DNA of 23,163 nucleotides from Plasmodium malariae. Lineage: Eukaryota; Apicomplexa; Aconoidasida; Haemosporida; Plasmodiidae. Each line of letters starts with the position of its first letter. The stretch's first letter is position 1. Positions 10,489-22,931 of the stretch are shown one piece after another. A program made the position numbers and the translations under genes. Below the pieces are notes generated by a model that did not search any database, had not been told where the DNA came from, and saw only the letters and a list, made by a program, of their open reading frames with translations. Location: assembly GCF_900090045.1 (NCBI RefSeq), contig NW_021638283.1, positions 1 through 23,163 on the forward strand. Reading direction: 5' to 3'.

Positions 10489-13400
10489 AATGAATTATAA
10501 AAAGTATTTTTTTTTTTCTGCAATGAAAACTTCAATATGAACTAATATGTTCATTATCTTGAATGGCACATGTGATATGTATTTTCATAATTGCATATAT
10601 CTAATAAAATGTTGTACATGTAAATGGTCTCATTAATGCACATTAGTAAAAAGAATTTCTCTTATTTTTTTGTTAATTTTTATGTTTTAATGTTTTTCAA
10701 TCTGTATTTATTGCTTAAGCTTAATTGATTATTTTTGACTTAATATATAAGCTTGTGTATTTCCATATATTCCTATGGTATATATGTGCTTCTTTGTTGT
10801 AATTAATTAATATTAGGACAATTTATTTATTATGTTATATGTCTTGTGTAAATTTATATTTTAACTATAAATAATAATTCTTCACATTATTCTATCTTTT
10901 ACTAGTCTAAAATAAATATATGTTTACTTATTTTGGAAAACGTTTGATAAGAATTAAATTAAAAATATATGTATCTTGTTTTATTTTAAGTGACATGGAA
11001 CAAATTTATATTGTTGTATTGATGTAAATATATATATTACATAAAAGCAAACATAAAATTTATTATATAAAATACGTTTTTTGAGATATATATTATAAAG
11101 CAATTTTATTGTAAAGCGCTTTTTAAAGTATTTATAATTTTTTTTTGCATGATATAAAAATAAAATAAAAATATATAATAAAATATCTTTATTAATTTTA
11201 GGGTACTTATAATAGTTCAATATTTTAGCAATTCTAAATATTTACAATTAAGTGGATAGTTAATCTGTTTTATAATTTTTGTATTTTTTTGAACTGTGGT
11301 GTTAATTCAGTATGGGAAAAATTAATTATATATACGCTATATAGAATACATATAAACAAATATACTATATATTTTTTTAATCTTTTATGTTATTAAAAGA
11401 TTAAATTAATGAGTTAAAAGTAATGAATTCTTAATGTATAATATGCATAAATACAATTTTTTTCATAATGGTAAAATATTAAGTATATTTTTATATAAGT
11501 AAAAATATAAATTATCTTTAAAGGTAATAAAAAAATATATAATTTTTCTACATTTATATAGTAATGTGAAATTATTTTTATTTTGTATATATCCCAATTT
11601 TATATGTATATTAATATGTTATGTAGATATTTAATATTATTTTGAAGTTGTATAAAAATGTATGTAGTTTATATTGAAAATTGCTAATTAATTTATATCA
11701 ATATTATTTCTTTTTTAAATGAAATGAAATTAAAAAAAAAATTATTTATCTATAAACAATTCATAAATATATTACTTTGTTCTTTTTGATGACTTGGGTT
11801 TTAATTATATCTATTAAAAATATTTCTGCATTTTTTTGTATAAATTTTTTGTGTAATAATTTAATATTAAGTATATGGAGGAATTCATAAGTGTTAAAAT
11901 ATAAAAAAAATACAGTAAAATTTCCGTTATAAATGTAAAAGGATGCTAGTTAATTTTATACTATAATAATGAAGGGAAAAAATTGAATTATGTTAAGTTC
12001 CTATATAATAGAAAACATTATCAAGTAAAAATACAATATATTAATATAAATAAAATATTTAAAATTTAGGCTTGCAGAAAATAATTCTGTATCTATAGAT
12101 AAATGTAATAATGCTACGACGTTAATAAGAATATATGTATAAGATAACAATTCACCTATGTTATACATATTAAGGAAGTAAAAAAATAAATATATTTTAA
12201 GAAAATTTATATATTTCTTTACTATTTCTTAATTTAGAAAAAAATGGAATATTTAAAAAAAAAGGTTAAAAATATATTTTTAAACCATACATTTAATTAA
12301 AACAGAAAATAACTATTTATAATTAATTGTTATGAGAGTGTATATGTTGAAGCGTTCTAGTTTTTACTAATTAATTTTATATTATATATATGTAATATTT
12401 TACATTTTAAAACTTTGGCGCCTTATATATAATATATAAGTATTAGCTATAAGTATAAAAGTTAAACGAGGAATCATCGTAGTAGATGTTGGTACATAAA
12501 CAAGAGTTTTAATAAATGTCGTGACAAGTGTATAAATAATGAAAAACTATAAAAATACCATACTAATATTATTTGTAATGTTTTCAATTTTTTTTATTAT
12601 TTAATTATTTACTTGGATAAATAATATTTATTGAAGAGAACAATAACAAAATGTTATATTTCAGGTGATTAAAATAATTCTCCGTGTTTGCCTGTTTTTC
12701 ATAATTATCGTTGTTCAGGTTACAATTCATAAGGAATATAAATATTTAGTTATAATATAATTTTACTTCTAAATATATTTTTCGTGCAGTATATATTGTT
12801 CATACACATATGTCAATTTATTATACTAAACATTTAAAATTTGCTCTTGACTTTATGTATTTCCAAAGTAATAAAAAAAAATAGCACTATCCTTAAAAAA
12901 ATAATAATATAAAAACTACTAATTCATACATTTAAGTAAAATACAATGTTATTCATTCTTATTTGTCATGTAAATATTATACCTTATATAAATTACATAT
13001 ATTTATAAATTTATTTCAATATAAGTATAATTAAACTAATGTTTATGCAAATAAAATTGTTGTAACAATTTTATATTTAAGAATTTTTTTTTTTTTTAAT
13101 GTATTACCATTTCCTCTAATTATATGTATAATTAAAACAAAATTATAAAATTAAATAGATTAACATAAATATTTTTATTTTAGAAATAATTATACATATT
13201 AACCTTAATTAAATATTGTAATTTTATAAAATTATTGTACAAAAATAAAAAATTAGTTCGTATTTGCTTTTAGAGTACGTATTTTTTAAAATATTAGGCA
13301 GTGCATAAATTGTTCTTCATTTTAAAAACCTTATATCCTGTAGAATATTAAACTTAAAATGGAACTAATACATATGTTATAATCAAGGTAATACGATATG

Positions 13401-13984
13401 TGGTTTCTTTCATTTAATGTTATTATTATTATACTATAATATTTGAGTTAAAAAAACATTTTTTTCTAAAAATTAATGTTTACAAAATTAGAATAATACA
13501 TAGGATTACATCCTTAAAATTTGCAATAATTATTTTAGTATACAGAGGGATATATTATATATATATATTCTCTACATTCTGAATAGTGGATAAACTCTAT
13601 ATTTGAATAAAGAAGGCATAACATATTTATTTCTTAGTTTATTCTTAAATTTATTAATAAAACTATTATATAGTTAGTACTCTACAATAAGTAAATTATA
13701 TATTTTAAACATTTGTGAATAAATTTATATCATTTAGTTTTAATGAAATTTATTTTTTATTTATATAATATTAAGATAAAAATAATATAATTTGTTTTTA
13801 AAGTCATTTTACATTGTATACATGATAAAATCAATTATAGCTATATATATTTTGTAATATATTTATGAAAGAATAACAAATATAAATTTTTACATAAATA
13901 TAGAATCTTTTGGTATTAGATGCATGTTCCATTATTATCAATTTGCTTCTTTTAGAATACATTTAAATATTAAATATCTATATA
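10489..13984. other. intergenic DNA between the fam-l-like and fam-m-like genes
   Basis: About 3.5 kb of spacer. The stop codon at its start is followed by AAATGAATTATAAAAAGTA, similar to the sequence after the fam-m-like stop. The minus-strand frame 11220-10981 is K/Y/I/F-rich noise. A rare GC palindrome, GGCGCC, lies at 12417-12422, about 1.6 kb before the next ATG. The tract includes poly-T and (AT)n runs, including TATAT repeats at about 13553-13568 before ATTCTCTAC. No gene, RNA or relic is supported. Confidence 0.55.
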
Positions 13985-14858
13985 ATGAATCAAAAAATTA
14001 TGTTATTCCTATTTATAAAGATTTCTACATTTATACTTTTAACATGGGTATACGATTTTTACAGTGAGCTGGTATGAAAATATAATTTAAAGATATTTGC
14101 ATTATTTATATTTTTAATGTTTTATTTTTATTAATAATTATTTCTATAGCGAACTATGTATCGTTTAAACAACAAATATGTGTAATTTTTTATTTTAGAG
14201 TACATTTAACAAAATTATCGATAAAAACTATAATCTTAGTAAAAAATTAGATACAAGAAATTATCGATTACTGGCAAAATATAAGCTGAATAGTCATTCA
14301 AATAATATGTGTTTAAAAGAAATATTTGAGGATAATGAAGAAAATAAACAAAGAGATTTATCTAATAATGAAAAGTGGATAAAAGAGAAAAACAAACAAT
14401 CAAGCAGAAATTTATTAAATAAGGCTCAATACTATATAGAAGTTATAGATTATAATAATGGAATGTTTGATGGAAAACATTTTCATTTTCAAAAGAAATG
14501 GGTAAAAAAAAGGGATTTTGATACTTTTATTGCAAAGAAGAAGAGGATTGGTGATATATCTTTAAAAAAAATAAAATTTAGAAGTTATAAATTTGGATTT
14601 GTTATATTTTTTATTTTTTTTCTATTGGGAATAGGATTACCGGTATCCAGTGCATTTAATTTTTCGGATGGTAGTGACGTAGGAAATACTATTTTATCTT
14701 TTCTTCAAAGTAAGCTCGGTTTAGGTAGTAATGGAAATGCTTATATATTATTATTTGCAGTAACATTCATTATGTTAGCAGTCTTGATTATAATAGCTAT
14801 TTATAAGATCTTAAATAATAATGAAAAATATCAAAAAATTAAGTTGATGATGGAGTAA
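13985..14858 (+). CDS. fam-m-like exported membrane protein, intact
   Basis: Exon 1 is 13985-14071 (29 codons, starting MNQKIMLFLFIKISTFILL), the intron is 14072-14198 (GTATGA...TTTTAG, 127 bp) and exon 2 is 14199-14858 in phase 0. The product is 248 residues. Residues 1-29 form the signal/anchor. Residues 49-56 (RNYRLLAK) are a PEXEL-like motif with lysine where E/D/Q is usual. Residues 107-130 hold the family core (YYIEVIDYNNGMFDGKHFHF then QKKW). Membrane segments are at about 162-180 and 211-232, with a short basic tail ending KYQKIKLMME. Family knowledge: the protein is expected to be exported into the infected red cell and to cross a membrane twice, with the variable loop between the segments; the function is unproven, and an RH5-like fold has been predicted for these families. 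It lies 3.5 kb downstream of, and parallel to, the fam-l-like gene, both facing the telomere. The m versus l label is from memory. Confidence 0.88.
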
Positions 14859-17800
14859 AATGAACAATAAGTAATTTTAACTTTCTCATAAATTAATTAT
14901 TAATAGAATATATTCTATGTAATATCTATACTGTTATATACTTTGTAGTATTATTTATTATATATATAATTTTATAAATACACATGTGTATAAGGTATCA
15001 TTTTTGTACGAAGATTAATAAATTAAGTTTTATCTTATTTGTAGATTTAAATTTTTTAATGATTTTCATTTTGTACTATAAATTATTGTTTCAGAATAGA
15101 TAAATATCATTGCTTAGTATATATATTTGTGTATTAAAAGCAGATTGGTATTAACTGTGTATGAATTGTATCAAAATTAATATATAATATAAAAATTAAT
15201 GTAATTTAAATTATTCTATATTACAATTGATATTTTAAATGAAAAATACATATGTTCTATTTTTACCTTGTTAAATTCTAAAATAATTAAAGGTAGACGT
15301 GATGAGTAAGTTTCTTTGTTGATATTATGTTGAAAATAAAAATGTTTATTTTTGTATATAATCAAAAGAAGTGAATGTATTATGCTATATTACGTATATT
15401 TTGCTCAAAAAAAAATCACAACATTTATTATATAACATAAGTTTTATTAGAAATATATTATATAATATATTTATTACTTAATACGTTTTAACAAACCACT
15501 TTTTTTTTGTTTTTTAATGGCAGAATTGGGGAATTATAAATATATAACTAAATAATGTGATTTTTTACAACGGATTATTTATAGCTGTTTACTAATATAT
15601 ATATATTCTAAGTAATTAGAATTAAATGAAAAGTTATAGTTATTTATTATTTTATTATTGTGACTAGTTATGACAATAATATAGTTTTGACAAATTTTCT
15701 TAAATATATCTTATATAAAAATATACATATATTCATAAATGTACTATATATTTCTATTATTTTTATTAATATTTAAAAAATATATTAATAAATTAAATTT
15801 ACATAGATAGCAATATGTAATATGTTGAAATTATATCCCTTTTCCCTTTTCTGTGCCATATAATTAATATACCATTATATTTAGAGTAATATATTATATT
15901 GGAAGTGATATAGTAAATGTTGGCAGAGGTTTATTAAGAATTCATGATAATTCATAATTCATGTTCTAATATTTAATGTAGAATATCTCATAATATTATT
16001 CTTATAAATACATTTTATTAATATCGAAAAAATCATAAGGTAATATTGTTATGTTTTAACATACTTGACAAATAAAATGTAACTGTTATATTATTTTGAT
16101 TAAAATGAAATGAAATGAAATACGGGTTAATAATAAAACAAAAAAACATTAATAATTATCATTGCCCATGAAACAATTCTTAGAATATGTATAAATTAAT
16201 AATTCATTTTTGTATATCAACACAATAATAATTTTCAAGAACAGAAAAATATAGTAATAAAAGAGGAAAATAATGAAATTACTTTTTTATATTATAAAAA
16301 AATGTATCCTCTCCATAATCAATTCAATCTAACAAAATATTCTTATTTGAAATTATAAAAAACAAAAAAGGAAAGTTATTTTTTCTTATTCGTATATTTA
16401 TTCAATGAATTGTCTTCACGAATAATTTAGAAGTTAATATGATTATATAATTATTAAAATAAGTACCTTTAAATAATTATTCTGCTATGGATATTCGATA
16501 CTTCATGTTTTATTACATTACTATTTTTAATGTAAATAATATAATTATTTTCTCTTTTTATCAAATTTTTTTATTTATAATATTAATATGTCTTTCTTCA
16601 ATTTTAAAATATGATTCTTTAAATAAAATAGATATTTTGAAAATATGCACAATATATTTTTGAATATATTTAGGTATTAATATAATGACATTTACATCAA
16701 TTTATAATTGTTTTTATAGGTTTATTCTTGATAATATTCTTTTATAATTATTAGATTTTAATATATATTTAATATACTAGCAATAGTTTTAAGAGATTAT
16801 AGGTAAACTAAAAAATGTATTGGAAATTCATTTAAAAAATATAAAAGAGAACGCTAATATATATTGTGCTTACAATGTATGCTTTATATTGATTAAATAT
16901 GTATATGCTCTTTATCTTATGTTGTAGAGCATAAGAGTATTTATTGAAAAGTTAATTATGTATGTTATAATACTATAATATAAAAGAAATTTCGTTTTTC
17001 TAAAGGTAATATAATGTGATAATATCTAAATTCAAATGATTCTATTCACTAACCATGAAATTTTGATAATGTTTATATTATTAATTAAAAATAATTATTT
17101 TCTAAATAAAATATTATTAATATATAATAATATACCTTTTTTATATATTATAAGGATATAATGTTAAGAAAAATGAATATATTCATTTTGTCTATGAACT
17201 TATTACTCTCTCGTGATAATTATAATAAATAAGAAAAATATATTTTTTTTAATTTTAATTATTAATATTATTCCTGAATTAATTACATTATAGAAACAAT
17301 AAACAAAATGGGGTTGTGATATTATTTGCTTAATAGAAAGAATTAAATAGAAATTTATAATATACGTATTTTATGGTATATGGTAACAACAAAAACTTAT
17401 TATATATCAAAATGTATCTTATACTTTAGCACTATAAGACAAATATTATTTTATTTTATAAATTTAAATATATATATACAGTTATAATAGAAAAATATTA
17501 TGAAAAAGAAAAATATTCAGTAATCTTATTAACTAAGATGAAAAATTAAAAGAATTATTCTGTAATTACAAAAATCAAAAAAAAAAAAAAAAAGATGAAA
17601 GTCAAAATATATAAATTATCATTAAAGCGTAAATGAAAAGTAAGTCAATATTTTTTATTAACATAACATAATATAAATAAAATTTTAAGTTTAACTGAAA
17701 GAGAAAAAATAAAAGATATATAATATTTTTTAAAATTTCTACAAAATAATTATATGTTCTTTCATTTCCTTTTTGTTTTAAAAAAATGTTGAAGCTTATG

Positions 17801-18286
17801 AATTTAGTACTTTTTAATTTACAAACATATTCATATTTAGCTTTTTTCTTTTTGATTTCATAAAAATATTTAAAAAGTATTATATTTGCTTTTTTTTATT
17901 TTTCAAAATATTAATTTTTCCTCCAACCTTTTTGGAAAATATTAATATTAATTTATATATAGATATATTTATTAGAGTTTTGATACATATATTATGTTAG
18001 GTATTAATATAACGTTATAATAGTTATTATTACATAAATTAAAATAAATATATATAATATGAATATTTTTAAGATAACTGTATTAAAAATTTTACATTTC
18101 ACATCTAATTTCCCTTTCTATGTTATTCATTAATTAATAAACTTTTATTAATGATCCCTTTAGATTTCGCAAAGTGTATGAAATATGTTTTATAAGCACC
18201 ATCCGATTATATATAAATATCGTTCTATTATTTTTTGGATGTGAATTATGAGTTTATAGAATGTATCTTTCCGCAATTTAATAAAA
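14859..18286. other. convergent intergenic region between fam-m-like and STP1-like genes
   Basis: About 3.4 kb holding the 3' sides of both neighbours. I see only spacer: an ATTCATRATA-type short repeat at about 15939-15963, an AAATG pentamer repeat (about 3.5 units) at about 16104-16120, and a 17-A run at about 17578-17594. No gene or gene relic is supported on either strand. Both transcripts must terminate here, but no terminator can be defined from sequence. Confidence 0.55.
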
Positions 18287-20824
18287 TTATTCTACTATGT
18301 TCTCGTTATATATGGAATTCTCCGGTGTATCTTCTATTCTTACCCATTTTTCTATTTCCTGTCTAAGACCTTCCCCCCCTGTATAAGCAGGAATTTTTGT
18401 ATTTTCTGTATTTTCTAAAACATTGCTATTATATTCAATTATTTCTTTTGTAACATCTGATTTTCTCCCTAAGTTTACTTCTGTTGTCCAGTCATTTATG
18501 TAACTATCCAAATGTAATCCCTCATTTTCTATAAAATCTTCTTTTTTACATTCTTCCAATACCATCATGAATACTAGTATACACAATTTTGCTATTAATT
18601 TTTTTTTTATATATTTATATAATTCTTCATAACTTACCTTCTGCTGTACCTCTTTGGTATTTAGAAGTGAAATATTATTTTTTAATTCTTCATTTACACA
18701 CTCATCTATCATATTGAGCAATTCTTGTGTCAATACTTCATCCCATTCCTGTTCCAAGAATCGATCTATAATCATACGATTTTTTGATATCCACTCTCTC
18801 CATAAATCCTTTTCTTTTTCTGAAAATGAAATTTTTTGAATTTCAATTGAAAAATTCATTTTTAATTCTTCAGTTTCTTTTATGGAAGCTTTTTCTTTTT
18901 TCCATTCATTTTTCAAATAATTAAACCATACTGTTTTTTTTAATTTTTCAGAAATATTTCTATGTTCTTTTATCCATTTATTGCATAAAATTTTTTGTTT
19001 TTCAATGTCATTAATACTTTTAGTATTTTCCATTATCAGTTCTCCATTACTCAAATTAGGATATGTTCTATATTCCTCTTCTGCGAACATTTCTAGGCAT
19101 AACTCTAAAAATTCTCCTTTTTTGTGTTCCCATTCTTCATTTCTGAATTCTTTGAGTACTTCCATATGTACTTCTATAATGGTTTTAAATCTATCCTTTT
19201 TTTGCTTTGACGACTTTATATTTTTTATCATGTCATGTTCGTGTATTTTTAATTTTTTAATGATTTGTTCCTCATCATATATTATATCTTCTGGATGATC
19301 ATGCGTTAATAATTTACTTTTTTTGTCAGTAAATGAAGGTAGTAGAATTTTCAGTAATTTCACTTGTCTACTTTTTATACTTTTTTTTTTTTTTAATAAT
19401 CCTATTAAAGCGTACTACAAAAAAGAAAAAAATTGAAGATATTTAAAATAAATTACGGCCATAATTGAAAGGTTGCAGCTTTTTTAATACTTATGTTTTA
19501 TCTAACTTCAATAAAAAAGGTAAATACAATAATAATCATAAAGCTTATTAGAATAGATGATATGCTTTGGCTATGAATATTTTCTTCCGTACCTGTAATA
19601 TCTTCTTAAATATATATATTATTTAGTGTAATTATTTAAAAAGTAAAATACTAGGGAGTATTAGTTATACCTGTCTTTTTAATGTGTGTAGGGGGGATAA
19701 TATAACTAGAGACAGGTTCCAATTCTTCAAGAGATGATGGAATATGACCTTGAACTGGGGGTAACTTTATGATTTCGTTATCAAATCTAGTTGTAGTTTC
19801 TTTGCCTGCTTCGGAAGGTAAAATGTCGGAATTTGGTATAAAACTTGTAGTTTCGGTTTGTACTGATTCTGCAGCATCAGATTGCTTTTCCATATTTGGT
19901 GTGGCAGATAATGATTTTTGATCTTCTCCTTGATGATCTGATGAAGATTCAGATTGTTGTATAGTTAAATTTTGTATTTGCAATGAAGATTTTAATGAAT
20001 CTTGATCTTGATTTATAGTTAAATCATGAGATACATCTGGATGTTGCTCTTTATTTTGTTGTACAGCTGTATGATCTATAGGTGGGTCCGAGTACTCGCA
20101 CTCAGGAAGTGCTTCAAATGTTTCTGGTTTACTTACGTTGCAAGAATTATTTGGAAATGGTAATAATGGATTGTTTTTTTTGCATTTTTTATAAATGAAT
20201 TCTTTATTGTTCATAAAATGATCCTTCCTATTTTTAATCCATGCATTGTAATCACGAATTTTATTGAAACAACTAATATCACATTTCTTTAAACTAAAAT
20301 CAGCACTCTTAACGCATTTTGGTTTTTTTTTTTCTTTTTCGTCACAAAAATCTTCTGCATCATATTTTAATATTAAAATATTTTTATTTTCTTCCTCTAA
20401 AATCATAGGGCATCCTCCATATTTCTTACTTATTTCTGTGTATTGCGAACCATAAAAAGTTCTTAGTGCTCCTTTCCATTTATTTATATCAATATATTGT
20501 GTTTTGGGATTTAGATTAATTATGAAATTAGCTAGATTTATGCATTTTGTTCTAAATTTGTCTTTATTAGTCTCTGTTTTTAATTCGGCAGTTTCATTTA
20601 TGATATAATTTCCATGTTGTTTTAATTCTGAATATGAGCGGTAACGCAATGCTTCAAAAGATAGAACTCTCAAATTCTATATTCAAAATAATTATTAAAA
20701 ATTATTTAAGCATTTGATTTTTACGTTAGTTTTATTATTATGTATTTTATGATATTAAATAATTTATGGATAAATATAATCATATTAAGAAATAATATAT
20801 TACCGAGGAAAAACAACTATCCAT
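18287..20824 (-). CDS. STP1: STP1-like subtelomeric transmembrane protein, intact, four exons
   Basis: On the minus strand the exons are 20824-20804, 20676-19671, 19592-19507 and 19414-18287, with GT...AG introns of 127, 78 and 92 bp. They join in frame to 746 codons. Exon 1 encodes only MDSCFSS. Exon 2 carries the ectodomain: cysteines at residues 52, 96, 118, 128, 139, 143, 172, 186 and 200 (plus Cys4), then a Q/S/T/E-rich stalk (about 205-340) with an imperfect repeat (DLTINQ / NLTIQQ). Exon 3 holds the membrane segment (about 353-370, running into exon 4). Exon 4 is the cytoplasmic part: a short lysine cluster, then a 375-residue charged region with nine tryptophans in EEWE, NEWKK and LWREW-type contexts, as in SURFIN/STP1 WR domains. 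There is no N-terminal signal peptide, as usual for the family. STP1 proteins are related to SURFINs and expected at the infected-cell surface or in export structures; the function is unproven. Transcription runs away from the telomere. Exon 4 crosses a 14-A run at 19394-19381 in frame. Confidence 0.9.
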
Positions 20825-22931
20825 AATTACTCTAAATTTATAATCTAGTTTGTTGTAAATAAATATCTAAAGAGAAAAATACAAATTAATATCTTTTATC
20901 ATTATTGTAATTTTAAAATTAATATAAATTAACTATCAGGAATTATTAAATTATCAAATAAATAGGAATTTATATAAGAATTATAGAATAATTGAATGCA
21001 TTAATATTTATTTTAAGCATTTCTTGTTTTTTACCTTTAATAAATATATCCCTATAATATGTTAATATCAAATCACAGCTAAGAATATATTTTTATAGAA
21101 AAATTCATTCTCCCTATATAATAAAAAAATCAAATAGGTAACATTATATAAAATTTCATTTAAGTAATATCAAATAATATAGAATTCATTATGTAAATAT
21201 ATAATTAATATATTAAATGAATATTTTTAATTTTTGTTAGAACATACATATATATATAAACATAAATATTATTACCTCTCATATGGTAAAAAATTTATTT
21301 TATTCATACTATTTCCCCGGAATAAATAATCATTAAACCAAATTATTATGAGTACTAAAAGTAAGTTAGTTTTTATCTTTTCATGTATGATTTTCTTTAT
21401 TTTGTTTTAATACAAGTGTTATATTGTTATAATTATTTTGTTAAAACATTTCTATATTTACTATATTGTATATACTAATAAGATTTAATAATATATAAAT
21501 TATAATAAATCGTTTCTGTATTTTTAAAAATATTTATGAGTAAAATATATTTGAGACACTTAATATTATATTTATGTCTATTAGCTATAAATTCCTTATT
21601 TGTTGTATGTAGTATTCCATTGATTACATTTAATATAGTATGATTTATAATATATATATTTTCTTTTGTATGCGGCTATTACCGCTTTTATATATGAATT
21701 ATTTCATTTGGACAAATTTTTAATTAATGTAAAGTATATTAAAATGTATTAATTATTGAGAATATGTTTGATTACATATTCAAAATATAAAAAAATATTA
21801 AGAAATAATTATAATAAAATTAATTGTACAATTTGGTTGAGAAGGAATATAAAATAACTTATTATATTATAATTAAAAATAATAACATAATAACTAATTG
21901 TGAAATAAATAAATATTAAATTAGATAAAACAATAAATATTGTCCCTTTGTTCTAATTTTTCTGTATTTTTTTATAGATATATTCTATTATATTGATTAA
22001 AAATATATAATATATTTATTTAGTTGTTGCTTAATTTAATTATATAGAAGGGTCTACTGGATACTAACAAATATTCATTTGGTAAACAAAATAAAAATGA
22101 TCATGCATTATTTATAATACATTTTAAGAAATAATTACATAAATGGTATTACAAAAAAATTTAAACGTATTACCAATAGTACTGGTTATTATATTATAAT
22201 GTAATATATTATTACTTATTTTATTTTTTCACTTGCGACATGTACATATGATATAGGAAATGATCAGAATATTAAACAAATATATTAAAATTTTAATTTT
22301 TTGGAACTAAATACATATAAAATTACGTTATTATGGTTATTTCTGGTAAATCTTTTATTTTTAAGAATCACGTATTATTTTTTTATATTTATTCTTTAAT
22401 TAATTTATATAAAATATTTTTCTTTGTTGTTTTTCACTTTTTATTTTAATATCTTATATATTATTCCATTTTTTTTTTTTTAATATGTTACTTAACAAAA
22501 ATATATAGTGTATTATACGTAAAAATAATTTATCATATTTTAAAATATATTTTAATTATATTTTAGTATATGAATATATTATATAGATATACGTAAAAAT
22601 GATATATATAATGAACATAAAACTGTTGCTTATCATGCGGCAACAAAAAACAAAATATAATTTTCTGTATATTTTGAAATATTTCAGTATAAATTAAATA
22701 AATTTAATTTTTAAATGTTTATAAAAAAAAGCCTTTTTTTTTCTTTTTTATTATTTTATAGATAAATATTTTTTTTCTTTGTTTATGTATTTTTAATTAT
22801 ATTTCTTATTATAAGTTAGGAATTTTTTTATAACACTACAATTTGTACATTTTTTTTTGTTTTTTTTTAAATATAAGATAATTAATAACAATTCATATGA
22901 ATTAATGTAGTTTTCTTCATGATATTATGAT
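20825..22931. other. telomere-adjacent gene-free AT-rich DNA, 5' flank of STP1
   Basis: About 2.1 kb between the STP1-like start codon and the telomere. It holds (AT)n and poly-A/T tracts and no recognisable subtelomeric repeat family. A GC patch, TTTCCCCGGAA, lies at 21312-21322, about 490 bases upstream of the STP1-like ATG. A 6-bp inverted repeat (TGTTGC at 22624-22629 with GCAACA at 22640-22645) could form a small hairpin. The phrase ATGAGTACTAAAAGTAAG near 21348 looks like a tiny exon plus donor, but nothing coding follows it. Confidence 0.55.

Noticed and set aside
10981..11220. Minus-strand 79-codon frame
   Set aside because: Almost entirely K, Y, I, F, L and N; no real start context; looks like random AT-rich translation.
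14307..14858. Start of the fam-m-like gene at the ATG at 14307
   Set aside because: It would lose the signal exon and the RNYRLLAK motif, both present upstream in frame through a GT...AG intron.
18654..19298. Plus-strand open frames at 18654-18839 and 18981-19298
   Set aside because: They are antisense shadows of the large STP1-like exon 4.
20264..20455. Plus-strand open frame of 63 codons
   Set aside because: Antisense shadow of STP1-like exon 2.
21346..21420. Tiny ATG exon with donor (ATGAGTACTAAAAGTAAG), as in PIR first exons
   Set aside because: No second exon with coding character follows in the next 1.5 kb.
22624..22645. 6-bp inverted repeat as a terminator or structured RNA
   Set aside because: Short stem with a 10-base loop and no adjacent gene. 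Hairpin terminators are not expected for nuclear Plasmodium genes.
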